Positions 15,465 to 24,538 of a stretch of 64,000 bases of DNA are shown here, piece after piece. Within the stretch, counting starts at the first letter, position 1, and every line of letters starts with the position of its first letter. A model generated the notes under the pieces. The model was not told the DNA's origin. It was given only the letters and a program-made list of their open reading frames with translations, and searched no databases. Source of the DNA: Gp13-AA77 sp035946575 (lineage in GTDB: Bacteria; Acidobacteriota; Terriglobia; UBA7540); assembly GCA_035946575.1 (NCBI GenBank), contig DASYZG010000094.1, positions 1 through 64,000 of the forward strand, read 5' to 3'. Made by a program: the position numbers and the translations under genes.

Positions 15465-18400
15465 TCACGAGGCGGATTCGACCTCGCGGCCCGCGAGGTA
15501 GGGCGCGAGATAGCGTCCCGTGTACGATTCCGCGTGCCGCACGATCTCTTCCGGCGATCCTGCGGCCACCACCCTGCCGCCCCGGTCGCCGCCCTCGGGC
15601 CCCAGATCGATGATCCAGTCGGCGGTCTTGAGCACGTCCAGGTTGTGTTCGATCACCAGGACCGTGCCGCCGGCCTCGATCAGCTTGCGAAAGGCGGCCA
15701 GCAGCTTGTGGATGTCGTCGAAGTGCAGACCGGTGGTGGGTTCGTCGAAGATGAAAAGCGGATGTGCGGAGCGGCGCTCGCGTTGGTCGGCATCGCCCTC
15801 CGCACCGCCGCCCACACTGCCCATGGCGCCGGAAGTCTCCCCGGCGATATGCGCCGCCAGCCGGACACGTTGAGCCTCGCCGCCCGAAAGTGTAGTGCCG
15901 GACTGGCCCAGCCGCAGGTAGCCGAGTCCGACTTCTTCGAGCACCCGCAGCTTGTTGGTGATCTTGTTATGCCCGCTGAAGAATGCCAGAGCCTCGCGCA
16001 CGGTCATGCCCAGCACGTCATGAATGTTCTTGTCCTTGTAGCGCACTTCCAGGATGGAAGGCTTGAAGCGTTTGCCGCCGCATTCTTCGCAGACCAGTTC
16101 CACGTCGGCCAGGAACTGCATCTCCACCGTCACCGTGCCCGCGCCCTGGCAGGTCTCGCAGCGTCCGCCGGGCAGATTGAACGAGAAGTGGCTGGCGGTG
16201 TATCCGTGCTCGCGGGCCTGCGGAGTGGAAGCGAAGATCTCACGGACCGCGTCGTAGGCCTTGAGGTAGGTGACCGGATTGGATCGGGGCGTGCGCCCGA
16301 GCGGCGACTGATCCACCAGGACCACTTCGCCGATGGCGTTATCGCCTTCAAGCTTGTCGAAGTCGGCGCGCGCGGCGGGCGCGCCACGGCGCGCCGCCAG
16401 CGCCTGGTAAAGCACGTCGTGAACCAGCGTCGACTTGCCCGATCCGGAGACGCCGCTGATGGCTACCATCAGGCCCAGCGGAATCCCCACGTCGATCGAT
16501 TTCAGGTTGTGCTCACGCGCGCCGCTCAGGCGCAGCCAGCGCGACCCGGGCCGGCGCCGCCGCGCGGGGACCTGCACCTGCAAATCACCGCAGAGATACC
16601 GCCCGGTGAGCGAATCGCGGCTGCGCATAATCTCGGCCAGCGTCCCGGCCGCCACCAGGCGCCCTCCGCGTTCGCCGGCGCCGGGTCCGAGATCGATCAC
16701 GCGATCCGACTCGCGCATCATCTCGGGATCGTGCTCGACCACCAGAATCGTATTGCCGAGATCGCGCAGACTCTTGAGGATGCCGATCAGGCGGCTGGTA
16801 TCACGCGCGTGCAGTCCTATCGAGGGTTCATCGAGGACGTAGAGCGTGCCCACCAGGCTCGATCCGAGCGCGGTGGCAAGCTGGATGCGCTGCGCCTCGC
16901 CGCCGGAGAGCGAGGAGGCGAGACGGTTGAGCGTAAGGTATTCGAGGCCCACTTCCACGAGGAATCGCAGCCGCGAGCGGACCTCGGCCAGCACCTTGTC
17001 TGCCACCTGGGCCTCGTGCGGCTGAAGCGCCAGCGAGCCAAAGAACCGCTCCGCTTCCTGGATCGAAAGCGCGCAGGCTTCGGTGATCGTCTTGCCGGCC
17101 ACGCGTACGTTCAACGCCTCGCGCCTCAGTCTGCCCCCGCGACAGTCGGGGCAGGTGGCATAGCCGCGATAGCGGCTGAGAAAGACGCGCACATGCAGCT
17201 TGTACTTCTTGCGCTCCAGCAGCTCGAAGAATCCGCGGATGCCGCCGAACGTGTCATCGCCTTCCAGCACCCAGCGGCGCTCGTCGGGAGTGAGCTGGTA
17301 GTAGGGTACGTTGAGCGGGATGCCGCGGGACCGGGCCTCGGTCTTCATGCTGGTGAACCAGGTGCGATACCGTGGCTTGGTCCAGGGATCGACGGCGCCT
17401 TCGGCGAGCGATTTGCCCTTGCCCGGAATCACGCGGTCAAGATCGAAATCGATGGTGTTGCCGAACCCCTGGCAGCGCGGGCAGGCGCCAAAGGGGTTGT
17501 TGAACGAGAACAAGCGGGGCTCAGGCTCGGGGTACGCAATCCCGTCGCGTTTGCACTCGAAGCGCTCGTTGAAGACGAGACGCTCCGGGGCCGAGGATGG
17601 CGCGCCTGCGGGCGTGGTCGTGGCGGCCGGGGCGAATTCGATGATGGCTTCTGCGCTTTCGCGATAGCAGATCTCGACCGAGTCCACCACGCGCTGCCGG
17701 ATGTCCGGGCCGCTCACGAGGCGATCGACCAGCACGAAGACCGGCCGCGAAAAGTCGACGTCGAGCAGGGATTCGGGTGTGGAAAACTCGAACGTGCGGC
17801 CCTCCTGGTACAGGCGATTGAATCCGCGCTCGCGCAGTTCGCTGAGTCGTGCCTTGAGCAGGTCCGAGGCGGCGGGCCTGGCGATATTCGGGGACGCTCC
17901 GCGCGGGGCGTCCCCCGCGCTGCCGGCCTGTGCGGATTCCGCGCGCTTCCCGGTACTGTGCGCGCCCGCGCCCTTGACCGCGCCTTGAGTCGCGAGGCGG
18001 AAGAGCACGTAGAATCGGCGCCCGGGCTCGAGAGCCAGGACGCGGCCGGCGATCTCGTCCATCGTGTCCTTCTTCACCACCTCGCCGCAACGCGGGCAGG
18101 TGGTGACGCCGATGCGGGCATACAGCAGCCGGAGATAGTCGTAGATTTCAGTGGCGGTGGCCACCGTGGATCGCGGATTGCGCGTGGTGTTCTTCTGCCG
18201 GATCGCCACCGCCGGGGCAATGCCTTCGATGGAATCGACGTCCGGCTTCTCCATGCGATCCAGGAACTGGCGGGCGTAGGCGGAAAGCGATTCCACGTAG
18301 CGCCGCTGTCCCTCGGCGTAAACGGTGTCAAAGGCCAGGCTCGATTTGCCGGACCCGGAGACGCCGGTCACCACCGTAAGCTGGTTGTGGGGAATCTCAC

Positions 18401-18578
18401 AGTCGATGTTTTTCAGGTTGTGGACGCGCGCGCCCCGGACCACGATCGCGTCCGGGTGAAAGTTCGCCTCGTGCCCGTTCGTAGTACCGGGAGGAGACGC
18501 GGCCACAGGTCCTGGCCGGGGCGGGGAAACGAGACGTCGCCGGCGAGGCTTGGGCGATTTTTGCGATGCGATCGGCAC
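15465..18578 (-). CDS. uvrA: excinuclease ABC subunit A (UvrA)
   Basis: UvrA is the DNA damage-recognition ATPase of nucleotide excision repair and acts with UvrB and UvrC. The first ATP site has GVSGSGKSSLAFDTVYAEG and LSGGEAQRIQLA; the second has GVSGSGKSTLVHDVL and LSGGEAQRVRLA with FIFDEPTTGLH. Zinc-finger Cys pairs are present (CPRCGE; CETCQGAG with CEECGGKRF). The GTG start at 18578 is preferred: AGGAT lies seven bases upstream, and the conserved IVVRGARVHNLKNI begins some 50 residues later. An ATG at 18689 would add 37 low-complexity residues and overlaps a TATAAT. Two low-complexity insertions are odd: about 17870-17990, which contains a DNA palindrome, and about 15760-15860. Confidence 0.95.
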   Translation of the reverse strand: MPIASQKSPKPRRRRLVSPPRPGPVAASPPGTTNGHEANFHPDAIVVRGARVHNLKNIDCEIPHNQLTVVTGVSGSGKSSLAFDTVYAEGQRRYVESLSAYARQFLDRMEKPDVDSIEGIAPAVAIRQKNTTRNPRSTVATATEIYDYLRLLYARIGVTTCPRCGEVVKKDTMDEIAGRVLALEPGRRFYVLFRLATQGAVKGAGAHSTGKRAESAQAGSAGDAPRGASPNIARPAASDLLKARLSELRERGFNRLYQEGRTFEFSTPESLLDVDFSRPVFVLVDRLVSGPDIRQRVVDSVEICYRESAEAIIEFAPAATTTPAGAPSSAPERLVFNERFECKRDGIAYPEPEPRLFSFNNPFGACPRCQGFGNTIDFDLDRVIPGKGKSLAEGAVDPWTKPRYRTWFTSMKTEARSRGIPLNVPYYQLTPDERRWVLEGDDTFGGIRGFFELLERKKYKLHVRVFLSRYRGYATCPDCRGGRLRREALNVRVAGKTITEACALSIQEAERFFGSLALQPHEAQVADKVLAEVRSRLRFLVEVGLEYLTLNRLASSLSGGEAQRIQLATALGSSLVGTLYVLDEPSIGLHARDTSRLIGILKSLRDLGNTILVVEHDPEMMRESDRVIDLGPGAGERGGRLVAAGTLAEIMRSRDSLTGRYLCGDLQVQVPARRRRPGSRWLRLSGAREHNLKSIDVGIPLGLMVAISGVSGSGKSTLVHDVLYQALAARRGAPAARADFDKLEGDNAIGEVVLVDQSPLGRTPRSNPVTYLKAYDAVREIFASTPQAREHGYTASHFSFNLPGGRCETCQGAGTVTVEMQFLADVELVCEECGGKRFKPSILEVRYKDKNIHDVLGMTVREALAFFSGHNKITNKLRVLEEVGLGYLRLGQSGTTLSGGEAQRVRLAAHIAGETSGAMGSVGGGAEGDADQRERRSAHPLFIFDEPTTGLHFDDIHKLLAAFRKLIEAGGTVLVIEHNLDVLKTADWIIDLGPEGGDRGGRVVAAGSPEEIVRHAESYTGRYLAPYLAGREVESAS
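17890..17915. repeat. palindrome inside uvrA coding sequence
   Basis: Arms GGGGACGC (17890-17897) and GCGTCCCC (17908-17915) flank a 10-base G/C loop. It lies inside a low-complexity stretch that normal UvrA proteins do not have, which suggests a palindromic element that inserted in frame. Confidence 0.55.
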
Positions 18579-18849
18579 AGCGTGATCCTGAAATCCAGGC
18601 GGCGCGACGCGCAACCGGGCCGTTTGCCGACTACCGAACGGTCGCAGGGGTCCGCTGGACGGTTGGCCGCCGGTGATGGAATCTTCCATTATAATCCGGA
18701 ACGCTCTCCGGGCCCGATCCGCGGCTGAAATCGATTGATGTGACCAAAGCCAGGCCGCGAGGTAACGCTTGACTCCCATCGGCTCCGGCCACATCATCAT
18801 TGAACGGCGGGCACTCCTGCGCGCGTTTTCCGGCGATTGAGGTAAGAGA

Positions 18850-20145
18850 GTGGGGACATTGACACAGGCTCAGCCGCTGGCCTCCAACCCGGCGCTCAGG
18901 CGCCAGGGTATCAGCTTCTGGGTGACGGCGCGCGAAGCTTTCTGGATCGCGCTGGACGCCCTGCGGACTCACAAGCTGCGGTCGTTCCTGACGCTGCTCG
19001 GAGTGGTGATCGCCACCACAACCCTGATCGTCGTGATGTCGGTGGTCAACGGCATGAATCTGTACATCGCCGAGCACATCGCCAATCTTGGCGTCAACAC
19101 CTTTGTGCTGGACCAGTTCCAGTGGGGCCAGAACTTTGAAGCTTTTGTTAAGGCGCAGCGCACCAACCGCCCGATCCGCATCGAAGACTATGAATTCCTG
19201 AAGGACAACCTGATCGGGGCCAAGAATGTAGCCGCGTCCGCCGGCCTCGGATCGGCGCCTGACGTTCGATACCAGAATCACACGATTCACGAGGTGGGCG
19301 TGGCGGGGGTGACCCCGAACGCCATCGACGTGGGCGCGGTGAACATTGATATGGGCCGCTTCTTCAGCGACGCCGAATACGAGCACAACGCCATGGTCTG
19401 CTTCATCGGCCACGATCTGGTGACGCAGTTCTTCGCGGGTGTCGACCCGATCGGCAAGGAGATTCTGGTGCGCGGCTTGCCGTTCCGCGTGATTGGGACC
19501 GCGCAGACGCTGGGGACCAGCTTCGGTCAGAGCCAGGATACGTTCGTGCAAATTCCGCTTTCCACCTTCCGCAAAGCTTTCGAGGGACGTCCGGGAATCC
19601 AGGTGTCGGTGCAGGCCTGGGATTCGCCCGAGATCGGTGAGCTTCAAGACCAGGTGCGGACGCTCATGCGCGTGCGCCGGCACGTGCCTTATAACGAGCC
19701 GGATCCCTTCGGCATCAACGCCTCCGACACCTTGATGGCCACCTGGCAGGCGCTCACGGGCACGATCTTCGGGGTTGCCATTGGCGTGGTGGCGGTCTTC
19801 ATGGTGATCGGCGGAATCGTAATCATGAACATCATGCTGGCGAGTGTCACCGAGCGCACGCACGAGATTGGCATCCGCAAGTCGCTGGGCGCGCGCCGGC
19901 GCGACATCCTGCTCCAGTTCGTGATCGAGTCCGCGGCCATGGCGCTCACCGGAGGCCTGGTCGGAATCCTGTTTGCCTCCGGGATCGCGCAGTTGATCAA
20001 TCTGGTGTTCACGGCCTCGGTCCCGGTTTCGGCGATTGTTGTGGGCGTCGTACTCTCGAGCGGCGTCGGACTTTTCTTCGGAATCTACCCGGCGAGCAAA
20101 GCCGCCAGGCTGGATCCGATTGAGGCGCTGCGCACCGAACATTGA
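18850..20145 (+). CDS. MacB/FtsX-type ABC transporter permease
   Basis: This 431-residue protein has the FtsX/MacB permease layout. An N-terminal membrane segment (FLTLLGVVIATTTLIVVMSV, about 43-62) precedes a large periplasmic MacB core domain (about 65-290), and three C-terminal membrane segments include the signature VTERTHEIGIRKSLGARRRD. Such permeases use ATP hydrolysis by a separate MacB/LolD ATPase to drive export or envelope work. The GTG start has GAGGTAAGAGA just upstream. It is paired with a paralogous permease 16 bases downstream; no ATPase gene adjoins the pair. Confidence 0.88.
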   Translation: MGTLTQAQPLASNPALRRQGISFWVTAREAFWIALDALRTHKLRSFLTLLGVVIATTTLIVVMSVVNGMNLYIAEHIANLGVNTFVLDQFQWGQNFEAFVKAQRTNRPIRIEDYEFLKDNLIGAKNVAASAGLGSAPDVRYQNHTIHEVGVAGVTPNAIDVGAVNIDMGRFFSDAEYEHNAMVCFIGHDLVTQFFAGVDPIGKEILVRGLPFRVIGTAQTLGTSFGQSQDTFVQIPLSTFRKAFEGRPGIQVSVQAWDSPEIGELQDQVRTLMRVRRHVPYNEPDPFGINASDTLMATWQALTGTIFGVAIGVVAVFMVIGGIVIMNIMLASVTERTHEIGIRKSLGARRRDILLQFVIESAAMALTGGLVGILFASGIAQLINLVFTASVPVSAIVVGVVLSSGVGLFFGIYPASKAARLDPIEALRTEH

Positions 20146-20161
20146 GAACGGGATTTCAGGG

Positions 20162-21415
20162 ATGAGAGCTTATCGCCAGAACGTGCGGGAGAATCTCTGG
20201 CTGGCGCTCGACACGCTGCAGACGCACAAGTTCCGCTCGCTCCTGACCGTGCTCGGCGTCCTGATCGGAACGACCACCGTGATTCTGGTGGCTTCCTTGA
20301 TCCAGGGTCTCAGCCAGCAGATGGCGGATGTGGCTGCGGGATTTGGCACGCGCACCATCTTCATTTACAAACTGCCGCCCTTCACCTTTAATCCCACGCG
20401 CGAGGAGCGCCTTCGCAAACCGCTGACCTATGACGACGCCATGGCGCTGAAGGCCGAGTGCCCCGATCTGGAGGACGTGGGTCTTACCATGTTCAACTGG
20501 CAGCCTCCGGCGCCGCCTTTCGTGACCATCAAGTACAAAGGTCAGGAGATCGTTGACGCCCAGTTCTTCGGGAACACCGCAAACAACTTCAGGATCACAA
20601 ATTCGGACCTTGTTGACGGCCGCTTTTTTAACGAAGTCGACGACCTCCATCGCCGCGACGTGGCGGTTGTCGGCGCCGAAGTGGCATCGCGCTTCTTCGT
20701 GAACGAGGACCCGATCGGCAAAACGATTGTCGTGGACGGCCACAACTTCACCGTCATCGGGACCCTGGCCCGCCGCAAGGGCATTGCCGGCGACACCACC
20801 GCCGACCGGCGCGTCTTCGTCCCCTACTACACTTTCAAAAAGTACTATCCGAACCTGAAAGACAACTTCATCAACGCCCTGGCGGTGCCGGGCCGGATGG
20901 ACCAGGCAATCGAAGAAATCACCGGCACGCTTCGTCTCCGCCGCCACGTGAAGCCTGCCGATCCCAACAGTTTCTCGGTATCGACCGCAGACTCGGTCGT
21001 GCAGCAGTTCAACCAGATCATCAGTACCGTGGCGCTGGTGATGATCGTGCTTTCATCCATCGGCCTGCTGGTGGGCGGAATCGGCGTGATGAACATCATG
21101 CTGGTGTCGGTCACCGAACGCACGCGCGAGATCGGGGTGCGCAAGGCGATCGGCGCGCGGCGCAGTGACATCACCTGGCAATTCCTCCTTGAGGCCATGA
21201 CTCTGACCGGGGCCGGAGGGCTGATCGGAATCGGCATCGGCTGGCTGTTCAGCTTCACGATCCGCTCGCTCTTTCCCAGCATGCCCACCACGGTACCCGT
21301 CTGGAGCATTGTCACGGGATTCGTTGTGGCGGTCAGTGTCGGGCTCTTCTTCGGGATGTGGCCCGCGGTGAAGGCGTCGCGGTTGGATCCGATTGTGGCG
21401 TTGCGGTACGAGTAG
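20162..21415 (+). CDS. MacB/FtsX-type ABC transporter permease (second of a pair)
   Basis: This 417-residue paralogue of the preceding gene has the same layout: N-terminal TM (LLTVLGVLIGTTTVILVASL), periplasmic MacB core, then three TMs with VTERTREIGVRKAIGARRSD. The ATG at 20162 is chosen because the conserved ALDTLQTHKFRS block follows it directly; an upstream in-frame extension overlaps the previous gene and has no similarity. With the first permease it may form a heterodimer. Substrate unknown. Confidence 0.88.
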   Translation: MRAYRQNVRENLWLALDTLQTHKFRSLLTVLGVLIGTTTVILVASLIQGLSQQMADVAAGFGTRTIFIYKLPPFTFNPTREERLRKPLTYDDAMALKAECPDLEDVGLTMFNWQPPAPPFVTIKYKGQEIVDAQFFGNTANNFRITNSDLVDGRFFNEVDDLHRRDVAVVGAEVASRFFVNEDPIGKTIVVDGHNFTVIGTLARRKGIAGDTTADRRVFVPYYTFKKYYPNLKDNFINALAVPGRMDQAIEEITGTLRLRRHVKPADPNSFSVSTADSVVQQFNQIISTVALVMIVLSSIGLLVGGIGVMNIMLVSVTERTREIGVRKAIGARRSDITWQFLLEAMTLTGAGGLIGIGIGWLFSFTIRSLFPSMPTTVPVWSIVTGFVVAVSVGLFFGMWPAVKASRLDPIVALRYE

Positions 21416-21480
21416 AAGCCGACGGTTAACTGTCGGCCGGCTACAGGTGTCAACCGTCAACTATGGACTGTTGACTGTTG
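21416..21480. repeat. degenerate short-word repeat between convergent genes
   Basis: The stretch repeats words such as GTCAACTATGGACTGTTGAC and TGTTGGCTGG (variants of TGACTGTTG and its complement). It overlaps the 3' end of mtnA and is built like the tracts at 41570 and 53262, although with different words. Confidence 0.45.
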
Positions 21481-22570
21481 GCTGGTAACGGTCAGTTGCT
21501 GAGCTACATAACTCGGCTAGACTTTCCGTGTACGGCTCTCTGGCTACGCCGCGCTCGGTGACGATCGCGGACACGTAACGGTGCGGTGTGACATCGAAGG
21601 CCGGATGCTGTGCCGGCACCGCTTCGGGTGCGATGGCGACGCCGGCAAGGTGAGTGACCTCGCGCGCCGGGCGCTGCTCGATCGGAATCTGATCGCCCGA
21701 CGCGAGCTTGAGATCGACCGTGGAGAGCGGCGCTGCCACGTAGAAGGGAATGCGGTTCTCGCGCGCCAGCACGGCCACCGTGTAGGTGCCGATCTTGTTC
21801 GCGACGTCGCCGTTGGCGGCGATGCGGTCCGCGCCCACGATGGCCGCCTTGATCCGTCCCTCTTTCATGAAGTGCCCCGCCATGCTGTCCGTGATGAGGG
21901 TCACCGGAATGCCGTCGCGCGAGAGTTCCCAGGCGGTGAGGCGCGCGCCCTGCAGGAAAGGCCGGGTCTCATCCGCAAATACCTCGATCTTCTTGCCGGC
22001 CTCCACCGCGGCGCGAATCACGCCGAGCGCCGTGCCGTAACCGCCGGTGGCAAGCGCTCCGGCGTTGCAATGCGTGAGGACCACGCCGCTCTCGGGGAGC
22101 AAGTCGGCGCCCGCGCGCCCCATCGCCTCATTCACGGCGATGTCTTCGGCGAGCATCCGCCGGGCTTCTTCAACGAGCCGTGCCTTTGCGTGGTCCATCG
22201 CCTGGTCTCCAGACGCCGAGGCCAGCGCGGACTCAAACACGCGGCGCATGCGGTCCACGGCCCAGAAGAGATTCACCGCCGTCGGCCGCGTCTCCGAGAT
22301 GGTCCGCGCAATGACCTCGAATTCTGCACGGAGCACATCAACGCTGGTCGCGTTTGATTTCTCGATGCCGAGCGCCACGCCCATAGCGGCAGCCACCCCG
22401 ATGGCGGGCGCGCCGCGAATCACCATGGAGCGGATGGCCTCGGCCACGCCCTGGTAGTCGCTGTAGATGCGATAGACTTCCCGGGCCGGAAGCAGCGTCT
22501 GATCGATCATGCGCACACCGCCCTCGGTCCACTCGATCGTCCTGATGGTTGAGGCTTGAGTCTCGCTCAA
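21461..22570 (-). CDS. mtnA: S-methyl-5-thioribose-1-phosphate isomerase
   Basis: MtnA converts 5-methylthioribose 1-phosphate to the ribulose form in methionine salvage. The 369-residue protein has the family blocks VIRGAPAIGVAAAMG (near residue 50), THCNAGALATGGYGTA with the catalytic Cys (about 167) and VGADRIAANGDVANKIGTY with the catalytic Asp (about 244-246). It resembles the eIF2B-alpha fold. A TTG start at 22570 is used; no ATG or GTG lies earlier than the conserved TIRTIEW. The rest of the salvage pathway is not in the window. The gene converges on the permease pair and diverges from pta. Confidence 0.93.
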   Translation of the reverse strand: MSETQASTIRTIEWTEGGVRMIDQTLLPAREVYRIYSDYQGVAEAIRSMVIRGAPAIGVAAAMGVALGIEKSNATSVDVLRAEFEVIARTISETRPTAVNLFWAVDRMRRVFESALASASGDQAMDHAKARLVEEARRMLAEDIAVNEAMGRAGADLLPESGVVLTHCNAGALATGGYGTALGVIRAAVEAGKKIEVFADETRPFLQGARLTAWELSRDGIPVTLITDSMAGHFMKEGRIKAAIVGADRIAANGDVANKIGTYTVAVLARENRIPFYVAAPLSTVDLKLASGDQIPIEQRPAREVTHLAGVAIAPEAVPAQHPAFDVTPHRYVSAIVTERGVAREPYTESLAELCSSATDRYQPTVNSP

Positions 22571-22704
22571 AGCGCGTCCCCACGGTCTGAAAAGATAACC
22601 GCGAATAGGTCTTCAATGTTCATTCGTCACCAACTTCCCGGCCCGATGTCATTATACTGAACGGTTCCCCGCATCCGGCGGGATTCGGGGCGGCGGAGAA
22701 ACCC

Positions 22705-23691
22705 ATGGAGATTCTCGAGAAGTTCAGGCGCCGCGCACGGCAGAACCAGCGGCACATCGTTCTGTTTGAGGGTGAAGAGGAGCGCACCCTCCGGGCCGCC
22801 AGTGAGATCGAGCATGACGGTCTGGCGCGCCTTACGCTGCTTGGCGACGCTGACAAAATCCGCGCACGACTCGCCGCCTTGAGCCTCCACCTCTCCAGCC
22901 CGATTCTTGACCCCGCCCGCAGCGCGAAACTCGGCGCCTACGCGCGCTTGCTTTACGAGCGCCGCCGGGCCAAAGGAGTGACCGAGAGCGAAGCCAGCGA
23001 GAATGCCCGCATCCCGCGCGTCTTCGCCGGGCTGATGCTGGCGGCGGGCGACGCCGCGGGATCGGTGGGCGGCGCTCTGAACACCACTGCCGATACGGTC
23101 CGCGCCGCGCTTTGGACCGTCGGGGTGGCGCCGGGCGTTTCGCTGGTTTCGAGCTTCTTTCTGATGATCTCTCCGAAACGCGAACTCGGGCACGAAGGCG
23201 CGATGCTCTTTGCCGACTGCGCCGTGGTTCCGGAGCCGACTGCGTCCCAACTGGCCGATATCGCCGTCAGCACCGCAGGCAGCGCCCGAGCCCTGCTCGA
23301 AACCGAGCCCAAGGTTGCGCTGCTCTCTTTCTCGACGAAAGGCAGCGCGGAACATCCGCGCGTCGCTCTCGTCCGCGAAGCGGTGCAGACCCTGCGGACG
23401 CGCGCGCCGGAACTGGCCGCCGACGGCGAGTTGCAACTCGATGCTGCCGTCGTGCCCGAGATCGGCCAGCGCAAAGCGCCGGGCTCCGCCGTCGCGGGAC
23501 ACGCTAACGTGTTCATCTATCCCAACCTCGATGCCGGAAACATTGCGTACAAACTGGCCGAGCGCTTCGGCGGCTGCGCGGCCATCGGCCCCGTTCTGCA
23601 AGGTCTGGCCAAGCCGGCCAACGATCTCTCGCGCGGCTGCAGCGTGGAAGACATCGTGAACACGGTTGTACTGACCGCCCTTCAGGCGTAG
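22705..23691 (+). CDS. pta: phosphate acetyltransferase (PTA_PTB family)
   Basis: The 328-residue protein belongs to the phosphate acetyl/butyryltransferase family, which interconverts acetyl-CoA and acetyl phosphate. The family blocks are visible: GLMLAAGDAAGSVGGAL, then FADCAVVPEPTASQLADIA, FSTKGSAEHPRV and FIYPNLDAGNIAYKLAERFG. It has the short form length with no regulatory domain. GGAG lies seven bases before the ATG. No acetate kinase gene adjoins. Phosphate butyryltransferase activity cannot be excluded, but the length and the motifs favour Pta. Confidence 0.88.
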   Translation: MEILEKFRRRARQNQRHIVLFEGEEERTLRAASEIEHDGLARLTLLGDADKIRARLAALSLHLSSPILDPARSAKLGAYARLLYERRRAKGVTESEASENARIPRVFAGLMLAAGDAAGSVGGALNTTADTVRAALWTVGVAPGVSLVSSFFLMISPKRELGHEGAMLFADCAVVPEPTASQLADIAVSTAGSARALLETEPKVALLSFSTKGSAEHPRVALVREAVQTLRTRAPELAADGELQLDAAVVPEIGQRKAPGSAVAGHANVFIYPNLDAGNIAYKLAERFGGCAAIGPVLQGLAKPANDLSRGCSVEDIVNTVVLTALQA

Positions 23692-23730
23692 GCGCAGACG
23701 TGCCGCTCCGGACGATATGGCGATGCCACT

Positions 23731-24468
23731 TTAGATTACGAAACCTCCGCTGACATTCAGCGACTGACCCGTCACGAATCGCGACGCATCGCCGCAGAGA
23801 AACAGCACCGCGTCCGCGACTTCGTCAACGTCGCCCAGCTTGCCCAGTGGGTGGCGCTTTTCAAGGCGCGCGCGCGTCTCCGGGTTTCCGAGGTATTGCT
23901 CTGTCATTTGCGTCTCGACCATGCCGGGCGCAACCGCGTTGACGCGAATCCGGCGATGCGCAAGCTCCAGGGCCCAGTTGCGCGTGAAAGCATCAACGGC
24001 GGCCTTGCTGGCCCGATAAAGGCTTCGGCCCTCCGCCGACGCCGTGCGCGCGGCCACGGACGAGACATTCACAATGCGCGCACCATCGCGGAAAGACGGA
24101 AGCAGCGCCTGGGTGAGCCAAAAAACACCGAGAACGTTGGTGCGGAGAACCTCTTCAGCCACCTCCAACCCTGTCGAACCGAGCGGCGTTGATCGCCAGA
24201 CTCCGGCGTTGTTCACGAGAATGTCGAGCTGGATGCCGCCCAGTTGTTCCGCCAGGCGATCGATGTCACGGGTTGAACTGAGGTCGGCCTGAGTGATGAT
24301 GCAGTCGCCGCCGGTTTCCGCCGCTGTCTCCTCAGCCGCGGCGCGGTTGTTGTGGTAGTGCAAAACGAGTTTTGCTCCGGCCTCGCTCAATCTCAGCGCG
24401 ATCGCTTTGCCGATTCCTCGCGAGCTGCCGGTGACGAAGGCGAGCTGGCCGGATAGAGAAGTCTCCAT
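23731..24468 (-). CDS. short-chain dehydrogenase/reductase (FabG-like)
   Basis: This 245-residue classical SDR has the cofactor loop TGSSRGIGKA (about 13-22), the NNAG motif and the catalytic Ser with Y-x3-K (VSSVAAR and YRASK). It ends with the usual GQSLNVSGGF block. It should be an NAD(P)-dependent oxidoreductase; the substrate (3-oxoacyl-ACP, sugar or alcohol) cannot be told from sequence. The ATG at 24468 is chosen because the Rossmann strand begins just after it, although no good ribosome site is present. Neighbours do not suggest a pathway. Confidence 0.85.
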   Translation of the reverse strand: METSLSGQLAFVTGSSRGIGKAIALRLSEAGAKLVLHYHNNRAAAEETAAETGGDCIITQADLSSTRDIDRLAEQLGGIQLDILVNNAGVWRSTPLGSTGLEVAEEVLRTNVLGVFWLTQALLPSFRDGARIVNVSSVAARTASAEGRSLYRASKAAVDAFTRNWALELAHRRIRVNAVAPGMVETQMTEQYLGNPETRARLEKRHPLGKLGDVDEVADAVLFLCGDASRFVTGQSLNVSGGFVI

Positions 24469-24511
24469 TCTGAAAAGGTGCGCGAAGAATAACTCATTTA
24501 GCCATTGACTG

Positions 24512-24538
24512 ATTGAGTCAATGCGACAATGACTCAAT
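24512..24538. other. 9-bp inverted repeat between leuD and the SDR gene
   Basis: ATTGAGTCA (24512-24520) and TGACTCAAT (24530-24538) form perfect arms with a 9-base loop that overlaps the leuD stop. It lies between the leuD 3' end and the downstream SDR gene. It could be a weak terminator or a dyad operator; no T-tract follows. Confidence 0.4.

Noticed and set aside
15420..18728. Open frame of about 1100 codons on the plus strand opposite uvrA
   Set aside because: It is the antisense shadow of uvrA in GC-rich DNA. It has no recognisable domain and is rich in His/Arg/Ala/Gly, as expected for shadow frames.
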